Assembly (NCBI RefSeq): GCF_000720635.1
Contig: NZ_JOCF01000004.1
Coordinates: forward strand, 1-64,000
Direction of reading: 5' to 3'
Length of the DNA stretch: 64,000 nt
Source: Streptomyces sp. NRRL WC-3742
GTDB taxonomy: Bacteria; Actinomycetota; Actinomycetes; Streptomycetales; Streptomycetaceae
Position numbers and translations under genes: made by a program. Under the pieces are notes generated by a model that was not told the origin of the DNA, searched no databases, and worked only from the letters and a program-made list of their open reading frames with translations. Position 1 is the stretch's first letter; each line of letters begins with the position of its first letter. Of the stretch, positions 34,711-43,000 are shown piece by piece.

Positions 34711-36906
34711 TCAGTTGATGCTGTTGCGTCCACGCCCGAGCAGCACCCACAGCAGGAAGGGGCCGCCGAGCACCGTGGTGACGATGCCGACGGGGATCTC
34801 CACCCCGCCGATGAGCACCCGTCCGAGGGTGTCGGCGAGCACGACGAGCAGGGCGCCGGTGAGGGCCGAGCCGAGGATCGGCACCCGGGCGGGCCCGGCG
34901 AGGCGGCCGGCGATCACGGGTGCGGCGAGCGCGACGAAGCCGACCGGGCCGCAGACCCCGACGGCCAGTCCGGCCAGGGCCACGGACAGCAGCAGGCAGG
35001 CGAGGCGCACCCGCCCGGGGTCGACGCCGAGGGAGGAGGCCACGCTGTCGTCGAAGCGCAGCACCGCGAGGCGCCGGGCCGCGACGAGCGCGAGCGGCAC
35101 CAGGACGGCGAGCCCGATGAGGACGGGCGTGGCGACCTCGTAGTCCCGGCCGTTGAGGCTGCCGGAGGTCCAGACGTACAGCGAGCCCGCCGAGTCGAGC
35201 GAGCGCCGGGCCATGGCGACCTGGATGACGGCCGAGGCGAGCGCGGACATCGCGAGGCCGACGACGAGCACCCGGTAGCCGCGGGCGCCGAGCCCGCCGG
35301 AGGCGAGGGCGACGACCAGGGCGGCGGCGAGCGCGCCCAACGGCCCGGCCCACCAGGCGCCGAAGGTGCCGGCGGCGCCGACGGAGATGAGCACGGCGGC
35401 GGTGGCGCCGTCGTTGACGCCGAGGAGTTCGGGGGTGGCGAGGCGGTTGCGGGCGAGGGTCTGGGTGAGGCAGCCGGCCAGGCCCAGGGCCGCGCCCGCG
35501 GCGAGCCCGGCGACGATCCGGCCGAGGCGGAACCTCTGCACCAGCAGCACGTCGAGCCGGTCGCCGTAGCCGAACACGGCCTGGAAGGTGTGGCCGAGGT
35601 CGAGTTCGCTCTGTCCGGCATGCGCGGAGACGACGACGGCGGCGAGCAGGGCGCCCGCCAGTCCGACGGAGGCGAGCAGCGCGCGGCGGGGCAGCAGCAG
35701 CGACCAGGCGCCACCGCGCAACAACAGGTCGGCCCTGGGGGCGGCGGGTTCGGAGCGCCGGGCGGGTGGCGAGGCGTCGGCGGCGGGGTCGCTGAGGGCG
35801 AGGGCGGCGGAGCGGCGGGAGCGGACGATGGCGATGAGCGTCGGGGCGCCGATCAGCGCGACGATCACGGACACCGGCGCCTCGAACGGCCGGGCCACGA
35901 CCCGGGCCAGCACGTCGGAGGCGGTGAGGACGGCGGCGCCGAACAGGGCGGCGAGCAGGGTGAGTCGGCCGACCCGGTGACCGGCGACGGTGCGGGCGAG
36001 GAAGCCGGAGAGCAGGCCGAGGAAGGCGACGGGCCCGGCGAGGGCGACGGCGGAGGCGGTCAGCAGGGTGACGGCGAAGGCGGCGGTGGCGCGGGTGGCG
36101 CCTGGCCGGTGGCCGAGGCCCCGGGCGAGGTCGTCGCCGAGGGCGAGGGCGGTGAGCGGCCGGACGGTCAGGGCGGCGAGCAGGAAGCCGGCGCCGAGGA
36201 CGGGGGCGAGCTGGCGCAGCGTCGTCCAGCCCTCGACCCCGGCGAGGGAGCCGAGCACCCAGACGCGGTAGCGCTCGTACGCCTCGGGGGAGTTGACGAC
36301 CAGCACGTCGGTGAGGCCGCGGAAGATCGCGGCGACGGCGGAGCCGCCGAGCACCAGGCGCATCGGCGAGCCCGCGCCGCGGCTGTTGGCGACGAGCATC
36401 ACCAGGGCGCTGGCGAGCACGGCCCCGCCGAACGCGAAGGCGAGGTAGCCGTAGGAGGTCTGCACGCCGAGGACGGCGATGCCGAGGACCACGCCGAGGG
36501 AGGCGCCGGCGTTGACGCCGAGCAGGCCCGTCTCGGCGAGGGGGTTGCGGGTGACGGTCTGCAACTGGGCGCCCGCGACGCCGAGTGCGGCGCCGACGAG
36601 CAGGGCGGTGACGGTGCGCGGTAGGCGCAGGTCGCCGACGACGAGGGCGAGGCGGCTGTCGGCGCGGGCGCCGCCGCGGTCGAGCAGGTAGTCCAGGACG
36701 CGGTCGGGGCCGATCTCGCCGGCGCCGACGGACAGGGACAGCGCGGCCAGGGCCAGCAGGAGCAGCACCGCGCCGAGGGCGAGCGGCCGGCCGGTCCACC
36801 GGCGTTCGGCGGCAGGGCGCGGCGGCGTTCCGTCGGGTGCGCCGGACGGGGCGTCCGGAGGCGGTGGTACGGACGGTGCGTGGACGCCCGGTTGCGACAA
36901 TGTCAT
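34711..36906 (-). CDS. Fused double FecCD-type siderophore permease
   Basis: 731 residues, twice the usual length of a FecCD protein. Half 1 (about 40-355) has LRLPRTVTALLVGAALGVAGAQLQTVTRNPLAETGLLGVNAGASLG. Half 2 (about 400-728) has the parallel segment RIVAGLAAGAALGLAGCLTQTLARNRLATPELLGVNDGAT and the end GGVEIPVGIVTTVLGGPFLLWVLLGRGR. A hydrophilic linker (about 355-385) joins them, as in FhuB. It should form the complete membrane channel of a ferric-siderophore importer with the binding protein at 37024 and ATPase at 38168. The ATG overlaps the iron box by one base, so a leaderless or very short-leader mRNA, or a later start, must be considered. Confidence 0.93.
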   Translation of the reverse strand: MTLSQPGVHAPSVPPPPDAPSGAPDGTPPRPAAERRWTGRPLALGAVLLLLALAALSLSVGAGEIGPDRVLDYLLDRGGARADSRLALVVGDLRLPRTVTALLVGAALGVAGAQLQTVTRNPLAETGLLGVNAGASLGVVLGIAVLGVQTSYGYLAFAFGGAVLASALVMLVANSRGAGSPMRLVLGGSAVAAIFRGLTDVLVVNSPEAYERYRVWVLGSLAGVEGWTTLRQLAPVLGAGFLLAALTVRPLTALALGDDLARGLGHRPGATRATAAFAVTLLTASAVALAGPVAFLGLLSGFLARTVAGHRVGRLTLLAALFGAAVLTASDVLARVVARPFEAPVSVIVALIGAPTLIAIVRSRRSAALALSDPAADASPPARRSEPAAPRADLLLRGGAWSLLLPRRALLASVGLAGALLAAVVVSAHAGQSELDLGHTFQAVFGYGDRLDVLLVQRFRLGRIVAGLAAGAALGLAGCLTQTLARNRLATPELLGVNDGATAAVLISVGAAGTFGAWWAGPLGALAAALVVALASGGLGARGYRVLVVGLAMSALASAVIQVAMARRSLDSAGSLYVWTSGSLNGRDYEVATPVLIGLAVLVPLALVAARRLAVLRFDDSVASSLGVDPGRVRLACLLLSVALAGLAVGVCGPVGFVALAAPVIAGRLAGPARVPILGSALTGALLVVLADTLGRVLIGGVEIPVGIVTTVLGGPFLLWVLLGRGRNSIN

Positions 36907-36924
36907 AAGGTAAGGCTAACCTAA
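36906..36924. promoter_or_regulatory. Iron box between permease and binding-protein genes
   Basis: TAAGGTAAGGCTAACCTAA matches the consensus at 17 of 19 positions. On the minus strand it directly abuts the ATG of the double FecCD permease; on the plus strand it is 99 bases before the binding lipoprotein. Divergent control of uptake genes is likely. Confidence 0.9.
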
Positions 36925-37023
36925 CGTTCGAAGCGTCCCTGGTGGGGCGCTCTCCCCGTGCCGCGGCCCGGACCGTCCCGGCGCGCCGCTCAACACCCGT
37001 ACCACCGTTGCCCGGAGGCACCC

Positions 37024-38052
37024 ATGCCGTTCGCCCGTCGCCCGCTCAGCCCCGCCCGCCGTCGCGCGGCCCAGGCGCTGGCCGCCACCGGGGCGGTCGC
37101 CCTGCTGCTCACGGGCTGCGGCTCCTCGGGCTCCTCCTCGTCCTCGGGCTCCTCCTCGGGCTCCTCAGTCTCCGGCTCCCCGGCGGCCGAGGCGGCCGGC
37201 GGCGGCAAGCGGACCGTCAAGGACGCCACCGGCAAGGCCGTCGAGATCCCCGCCGAGCCCAAGCGCATCGTCACCCTCACCCAGGAGGACCTCGACGCGG
37301 TGCTCGCCCTCGGCCTCAAGCCGGTCGGCATCACCAACGGCCAGGGCCTGGCCGAGCCGCCCGCGTACCTCAAGGACAAGGTCAAGGGCGTCCCGGTGGT
37401 CGGCAACCTGCTGCAGCCGGTGATGGACAAGGTCATCGCCGCCAAGCCCGACCTGATCCTGGCCGGCGACATGCAGGACGAGCAGATGCTCAAGCAACTG
37501 CGCGAGATCACCCCCGCCACGCTCGTCACCATGGCGCCCACCGACGACTGGAAGCTCGCCTTCCGGGGCATCGGCAACGCCGTCAACAAGCTCGACCAGG
37601 CCAACAAGGTCATCACCGAGTACGAGGGCAAGGCCACCAAGGCCGGCGGCGAGCTCGGCAGGAACAAGGGCGCGGCCGTCTCCATCGTCCGCTGGAACCC
37701 GACCGGCCCGAGCTGGATGGAGAAGAAGCAGTTCGCCAGCGGCGTCGCCCTCGACATGGGACTGGCCCGCCCGGCCGCCCAGGACAAGGACGGCAACGCG
37801 CACAGCCCGGCGCTCAGCCTGGAGAAGCTCAACGAGATCGACGGGGACTGGCTGTTCCTGTCCACCCTCACCGACGACGGCAGGTCCGCGCTGAAGGACG
37901 TCCAGTCCAAGCCCGCCTACCAGGAACTGGGCGCCGTGAAGAACAACCACGCCGTCACGGTCGACGGCTCCGTGTGGTCCACCCGCGGTGGCCCGCTCGC
38001 GGCGGAGGCCGTGATCGGCGACATCGGCAAGGCGCTCGGCTCGGCCTCCTGA
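37024..38052 (+). CDS. Ferric-siderophore-binding lipoprotein
   Basis: 342 residues from the ATG at 37024 with CGGAGG upstream. The signal peptide ends in the lipobox LLLTGC; a Ser/Gly-rich tether (SSGSSSSSGSSSGSSVSGSP) follows, then a type III binding fold of the FepB/FecB class (KRTVKDATGKAVEIPAEPKRIVTLTQEDLDAVLALGLKPVG near residue 60). It would deliver the ferric catechol siderophore to the fused FecCD permease encoded divergently across the iron box. A large palindromic hairpin lies between it and the ATPase gene. Confidence 0.92.
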   Translation: MPFARRPLSPARRRAAQALAATGAVALLLTGCGSSGSSSSSGSSSGSSVSGSPAAEAAGGGKRTVKDATGKAVEIPAEPKRIVTLTQEDLDAVLALGLKPVGITNGQGLAEPPAYLKDKVKGVPVVGNLLQPVMDKVIAAKPDLILAGDMQDEQMLKQLREITPATLVTMAPTDDWKLAFRGIGNAVNKLDQANKVITEYEGKATKAGGELGRNKGAAVSIVRWNPTGPSWMEKKQFASGVALDMGLARPAAQDKDGNAHSPALSLEKLNEIDGDWLFLSTLTDDGRSALKDVQSKPAYQELGAVKNNHAVTVDGSVWSTRGGPLAAEAVIGDIGKALGSAS

Positions 38053-38061
38053 TCCGTCGGA

Positions 38062-38119
38062 ACTACTTCCGTAGTGCCACTACTTCCGTAGTCGCACTAC
38101 GGAAGTAGTGGCACTACGG
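38062..38119. terminator. Palindromic 17-bp repeat array folding into a perfect 24-bp hairpin (copy 2)
   Basis: Units ACTACTTCCGTAGT at 38062 and 38079 and ACTACGGAAGTAGT at 38096 form exact 24-bp arms (38069-38092 and 38096-38119) with a 3-base loop. It sits 10 bases after the binding-protein stop and would attenuate transcription into the ATPase gene, or stabilise the upstream mRNA. It is the same 17-bp unit as at 12494-12600. Confidence 0.85.
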
Positions 38120-38167
38120 CCACCTTTCCACCTTTCCACCGCACGACGACGATCCCCGGGGGACGGC

Positions 38168-38950
38168 ATGGAGTTGACGATCGAAGGGCTCACCGCCGGC
38201 TACGGCCCGGGGCGCCCGGTGCTCGCCGGGGTGGACCTCGCCGTCCCCGCCGGGCAGGTGGTGGCCGTGGTCGGCCCCAACGGCTGCGGCAAGTCCACCC
38301 TGCTGCGGGCCGTCGCCCGGCTGCACAGGCCCGAGGGCGGGCGGGTCCTGGTCGGCGGCGAGGACGTGTGGCGGCTGCGCCCGCGCCAGGCCGCGCACCG
38401 CATCGCGCTGCTGCCGCAGAGCCCGCAGGCGCCCGAGGCCGTCACCGTCGCCGCCCTGGTCCGCTACGGCCGTCACCCTCACCAGGGGCTGTTCCGGCAG
38501 TGGTCGCCCGAGGACGAGCGGCTCACCGCCGAGGCCCTGCGCGCCACCGGCGTCGAGGATCTGGCGGACCGGCGCCTGGACCGGCTCTCCGGCGGCCAGC
38601 GCCAGCGCTGCTGGCTGGCCATGGTGCTCGCCCAGGACACGCCCGTCGTCCTGCTCGACGAGCCGACCAGCGCGCTGGACCTCGGGCACGCCGTCGAGGT
38701 GCTGGAGCTGGTGCGGCAGGTCGCGGCGGGCGGGCGCACCGTCGTCATGGTGCTGCACGACCTCGCGGCGGCGGCCCGGTACGCGGACCTGGTCGTCGCG
38801 CTGCGCGACGGCGCGGTGGTGGCCTGTGGTCCGCCGCGCGAGGTCGTGGACGCGGCGCTGGTGCGGGCGCTGTACGACATCGACAGCCAGGTGCTCTCCG
38901 CGCCGGACGACGGGGCGCCGGTGATCGTGCCCCGGGCCCCCGCGGCCTGA
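38168..38950 (+). CDS. Ferric-siderophore ABC transporter ATPase (FepC type)
   Basis: 260 residues from the ATG at 38168; the frame is open to 38108 inside the palindrome, but the family normally begins at this point. Walker A VGPNGCGKST is near residue 36, RYGRHPHQGLF near 101 (FepC/FhuC-type segment), the signature LSGGQRQRCW near 140, Walker B VVLLDEPTSALD near 159 and the H-loop VLHD near 194. It should energise the double FecCD permease. The hairpin upstream may lower its expression relative to the binding protein. Confidence 0.93.
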   Translation: MELTIEGLTAGYGPGRPVLAGVDLAVPAGQVVAVVGPNGCGKSTLLRAVARLHRPEGGRVLVGGEDVWRLRPRQAAHRIALLPQSPQAPEAVTVAALVRYGRHPHQGLFRQWSPEDERLTAEALRATGVEDLADRRLDRLSGGQRQRCWLAMVLAQDTPVVLLDEPTSALDLGHAVEVLELVRQVAAGGRTVVMVLHDLAAAARYADLVVALRDGAVVACGPPREVVDAALVRALYDIDSQVLSAPDDGAPVIVPRAPAA

Positions 38951-39226
38951 CACCCCGCGCCCTGACGCCCTGCAGCATGACACTCCTGCCTGACACCCCG
39001 GCCGTCTGACGTCCCCTGCCGTCCGACGCCCCCTGCCAACCGCCGGGCCCCGTCGGATCCTTGGCCCTCGTTCACTCGTGCGAGCGGTTTGAACTCCGCA
39101 GGTCAAGGAGTAGGGGGGACCCGCCCGTCGAGTTGTCAGTGGGCCTCGCTACGTTCCTCGCATCGCCGATCACCTTCGGATCAAAGGCGACCAGAACCCC
39201 GTTTTCCGGGTGGGAGGAGTACGGCT
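38951..39226. other. Gap before the DUF4132/MoxR operon; promoter region
   Basis: 276 bases with no convincing gene. The left part has repeated CTGACRCCC-like motifs; the right part should carry the promoter of the five-gene operon. I could not find a convincing -35/-10 pair with normal spacing. Confidence 0.4.
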
Positions 39227-40084
39227 GTGGCATGGGTGGAGACGGGCGCGGGGGGCTACCGCGTCACGCTCGACGAGGAGGGAAGGGTGCTGTGCCGCAA
39301 CGCGGCCGGGCGTGACCTGAAGTCCCTCCCGTCGAAGCTCAACGACGACCCGGTGGTCACCCAGCTCAAGCAGCTCGCCGAGTGGCTCTCGGGCCACGAG
39401 CGGCGCTGCCTGGACGACGCCGAGCGCTGGATGGTCCGCTCGCTGCCGGTGCCCGCGGCCGTGCTCACCGCCGTCTGGGCCGACGAAGCCTGGCAGGCCG
39501 TCCTGCGCGACCTGGTGGTCACCGGCGCGGACGGCTCCGTCAGCGGCTTCCTGCGCGGGGCCGACGCCGAGCGGGGCCTCGGCCTGGTCGACCTCGACGG
39601 GGACACCGTGCGGCTCACCGACGCCGAGGTCCTCATACCCCACCCCGTCCTGCTGCCCGACCTGGAGGAGCTGCGCGAGTTCGCCGTCGAACTCGGCGTC
39701 TCCCAGCGCGTCCAGCAGCTCTACCGCGAGGTCTGGCACAAGCCCGCCGACCTGCCCGCGGACACCTTCGTCGACGACTACGCCGGCGGCCGCTACCGGG
39801 AGCTGCGCGAGCTGGTCGGCCGCTGCAACCGGCTGGGCTGCCGGGTGCGCGGCGGCTACGCCGTGCAGTCCGTCACCGAGGGCGGCCGCACCGTCGAGGC
39901 CCGCGTCTGGGTCGGCGACTACTACGAGTACGACGCCTGCGAGACCGGCACGCTCAGCTGGGCGGGCCCGGACGGCCGCCCCTTGCCCCTGTCCGAGGTC
40001 GGCCCCGTCGCCTGGTCCGAGGGCATGCGCATGGCCGCCGCACTGTACGCGGGCCGCACGATCACCGGGGAGGAAGCCGAATGA
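39227..40084 (+). CDS. DUF4132-like protein, first gene of the MoxR-vWA operon
   Basis: 285 residues from a GTG at 39227 with GGAGGAG upstream; the frame is open to 39089 but lacks a better start. It is cytoplasmic. The sequence (VRSLPVPAAVLTAVWADEAWQAVLRDLVV, VRLTDAEVLIPHPVLLPDLEELREFAVELGVSQRVQQLYREVW, then GGRYRELRELVGRCNRLGCRVRGGY) resembles the C-terminal module of DUF4132 proteins such as E. coli YehI. Its biochemical role is unknown. The stop overlaps the next start (ATGA). That it is a free-standing C-terminal-type module suggests that YehI-like functions are split between this and the next, 1735-residue gene. Confidence 0.72.
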   Translation: MAWVETGAGGYRVTLDEEGRVLCRNAAGRDLKSLPSKLNDDPVVTQLKQLAEWLSGHERRCLDDAERWMVRSLPVPAAVLTAVWADEAWQAVLRDLVVTGADGSVSGFLRGADAERGLGLVDLDGDTVRLTDAEVLIPHPVLLPDLEELREFAVELGVSQRVQQLYREVWHKPADLPADTFVDDYAGGRYRELRELVGRCNRLGCRVRGGYAVQSVTEGGRTVEARVWVGDYYEYDACETGTLSWAGPDGRPLPLSEVGPVAWSEGMRMAAALYAGRTITGEEAE

Positions 40085-43000
40085 CCGCCACCGTCCTGAC
40101 CACCACCGTCCTGAACGCCACCACCGACCGGAGCGCCGTCACCGCGGCCGCCCTGCTCGACGCCGGAGCCGTGCTGCCCTCCGGCACCCTGCCCGACGCC
40201 GGCCGCCCCGACTCCGCCGCCGACGTGCTCACCGCCCGCACCTACGCCCACCCCGCGCTGGACGGCCGCCGCATCGTCCGGCTCGTCCCCGGCGCGCTCG
40301 GCCAGGCCGAGGACGCCGCCCTCGACTTCCTCGGCCTCACCCCCGAGCAGGCGCCCGCCGAGGTCGGCCAGGTCCGCCAGGAGGCCCTCGGCTTCCCCGC
40401 CTGGGCACTCGTCAACGACCCGGCCAACGGCCACCACGCCCTCGCCCTGGTCAAGGAGATGGAGCGTCTCGCCCGCCAGGTGAAGTCCAAGCCCGGCGCC
40501 GCCAAGGACGGCTTCGGCGCGCTCGCCACCCGCCTGGGCCGCGCCGTGCCGCACTTCCTGCCCACCTACTGCGAGGAGGTCGGCCGGATCTTCCTCGCCC
40601 AGGGCAACCAGACCTACGCCGCCGCCTGGTTCGGCAAGGCCCGCGAGGCCGAGCGCACCCACGGCCTCGCCGTCGACGAGGAGCGGCTGCGCACCGTCTT
40701 CCTCGAGTTCGCCCTCGCCGGCGCCCTCACCGTCAAGGCCCTGCGCCAGTACGTCAAGGAGCTCTCCAAGCGCCTCGACCCGCTCACCGCCTGGCAGCGC
40801 TTCCGCCAGCTGTGCACCGAGCGATCCGCCGCCGGCATGGCCCCCTACGCCGGAGTCGCCGAGGACGCCCGCTCGCTCATCCGCGCCGCCGGCATCGACC
40901 GCACCGAGAACGAACAGGCCCTGCTCGCCGAACTGCTGGACTCCCCGGCCGTCAACCGGGCGCCCGCCGCGTTCTGGAGGTCCTGGCACGGCCAACTCGT
41001 CGAACTCGGCCGGCGCGAACCGGCCGTGCGCGCCCGCCTGCTGGAGCTGCTGCCCGAATCCGACGGCGGCAACGCCGCCGAGCGCGACGCCGCCTGGCTC
41101 GCCCTGCTCGCCGAGACCGGCGCCGAGGCCCACCTCACCGGCCCCCGCGCCGAAGGCGCCGAGCCCGCCGCCGTCTGGCTCGCCGGCTGGTGCCGCCACG
41201 TGCGCCGCGGCTGGCCGACGCGCACCGGCTGCCCCGCCACCCTCGCCCTCGTCGGCCGGATGACGCAGCGCCTGCTCGACGATGCCACCCCCGTCGACCT
41301 GTTCCTCGGCCTGCGCGGCGACTTCCACCACCTCGACCTGCTCGACGCCCTGCTCGCCGCCGGCGTGCCCGTCACCGACCCGCCCACCGACCTCGGCCTG
41401 GGCGTCAAGTACTGGGCCGAGAAGGGCGACGACACCGGAGCCCCCCTCACCGCCATCGCCGCCGACCCGCGCTACCGGCCGCTGCTGCGCGCCGCCGCCC
41501 CGGCCGCGTGGGAGATCGCCGTCGCGCGCAGGTCGCCCGCCGTGCCGCTGCTGCGCGAGCTGTTCGTCGAATGGGCCGAGGAGCGCGCCGACGCGCTCGA
41601 GGCCACCCGGGGCCTGGCCGCCGCCGCCGACCTCGTACGCTCCCTCGACGCCCACCGCACCACCATCAGCACCATCGCCCCGGCCGCCGGAGAGCGGATC
41701 GCCTCCCTCGACGTCGCCGGGCTGCTCGCCGGCGCCCTCACCGCGGGCATCCTCGACGAACTCGGCTGGCCCGCCCTCGAAGAGGCCCTGGCCACCCTCG
41801 CCGGCCCCGCCGAACCCGCCGCCGCGAGCGCCGCGAGCACCGGGAACGCCGCGAGCACCGGAAACACCGAGAGCACCGGCGCCGCCAAGACCCCCGGCTT
41901 CGGAAGCCTCGTCCTCACCGGCCTGACCATCGAGGACGCCTGGCCCCACCTCGTCCTCAGCCGCAAGGGCCGCGCCCTGGTCGTCGGCCCCCAGGGCCTC
42001 GTCCTCGACCACACCCTCCGCGTGCCCAAGCTCGACGGGCACTGGAACCGCCCCCGCATGCGCTTCGTCGACGGCGAACTCCTCGTCACCTGGCAGCAGG
42101 ACAACAAGCAGGTCGGCTACTGGTCCGGCCGCCCCGACGAGCGGATCGAGATCGGCGGCGCCGCCATCGCCGGCTACCACTACGGCGACGTGCACCCCGA
42201 CAAGGCGTCCCTCCCGCTGCCCGGCGGTGGCCGCAGCTTCGGCGAACGCCCCCTGCACCCGGGAGACACCCGCCTGCCCGAGGAGTACCGCCTCCTCGGC
42301 GACGGCACCGGCCACTGGACGCTGCGCCACCACAACGGCGCCTACGGTCCGTACGAACTCGACGCGAAGACCGGCGCGGTGGGCCGCGCCGGCGAACCGC
42401 CCGTCATCGCCGCCAACGCCCAGGACGGCCGGCCCGCCTGGGAGAGCACCCGGCTGCTGCCCCTGCAGCCCGGCCTGGAAGGCACCCCGCTCGGCACCGA
42501 CGGCACTGTCCTCGGCCACTGGGTCCGCATCGCCGCCCGCCGCGCCGCCACCACCGTCACCGCCGACGGGCAGCGCATCGTCCTGCCGATCACCGGCGAA
42601 CGCCCCGACAACGTCGCCGTCGGCCGGCTCGCCCTGCCCGGCGAGGGCAGCCCCGTCGTCCTCGGCACCAGCGGCCTGAACACCTGCGACACCCTGGCCC
42701 TCACCCTGCCCGACCTCACCGCGCCGGGCGACCGCACCGCCGACCTCCTGCCCTGCCGGGCCGGACACCTCTTCGCCGCCGGCACGGCCCTCGTCCCGCC
42801 GCTGGAGCACTGGCACAGCCTGCGCCCCCGCGACGAAGCCGGCTCCCGCGCCCTGCGCGGCGTCGACAGGGCGCTCGCCGCCGAGCTGATCGACACCGCC
42901 TGGCCCGTGGACACCCGGCCCGTCCCCGAGGACGAGCAGCGCTGGCTCACCGTCCAGGGCGTGCGCCGCCGCGTCGCCCACCAGGGCGAGCCCAGCCGCC

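Noticed and set aside
33578..37021. A single 1147-codon minus-strand protein joining the esterase and the region of the double permease
   Set aside because: The N-terminal two thirds are Arg/Pro-rich shadow of the FecCD gene; the esterase part has its own TTG start with AAGGAG.
39089..39155. TTGAAC/TAGGGG and TTGTCA/TACGTT as promoters of the MoxR operon
   Set aside because: The first pair has a poor -10 box and the second only 11 bases between elements.
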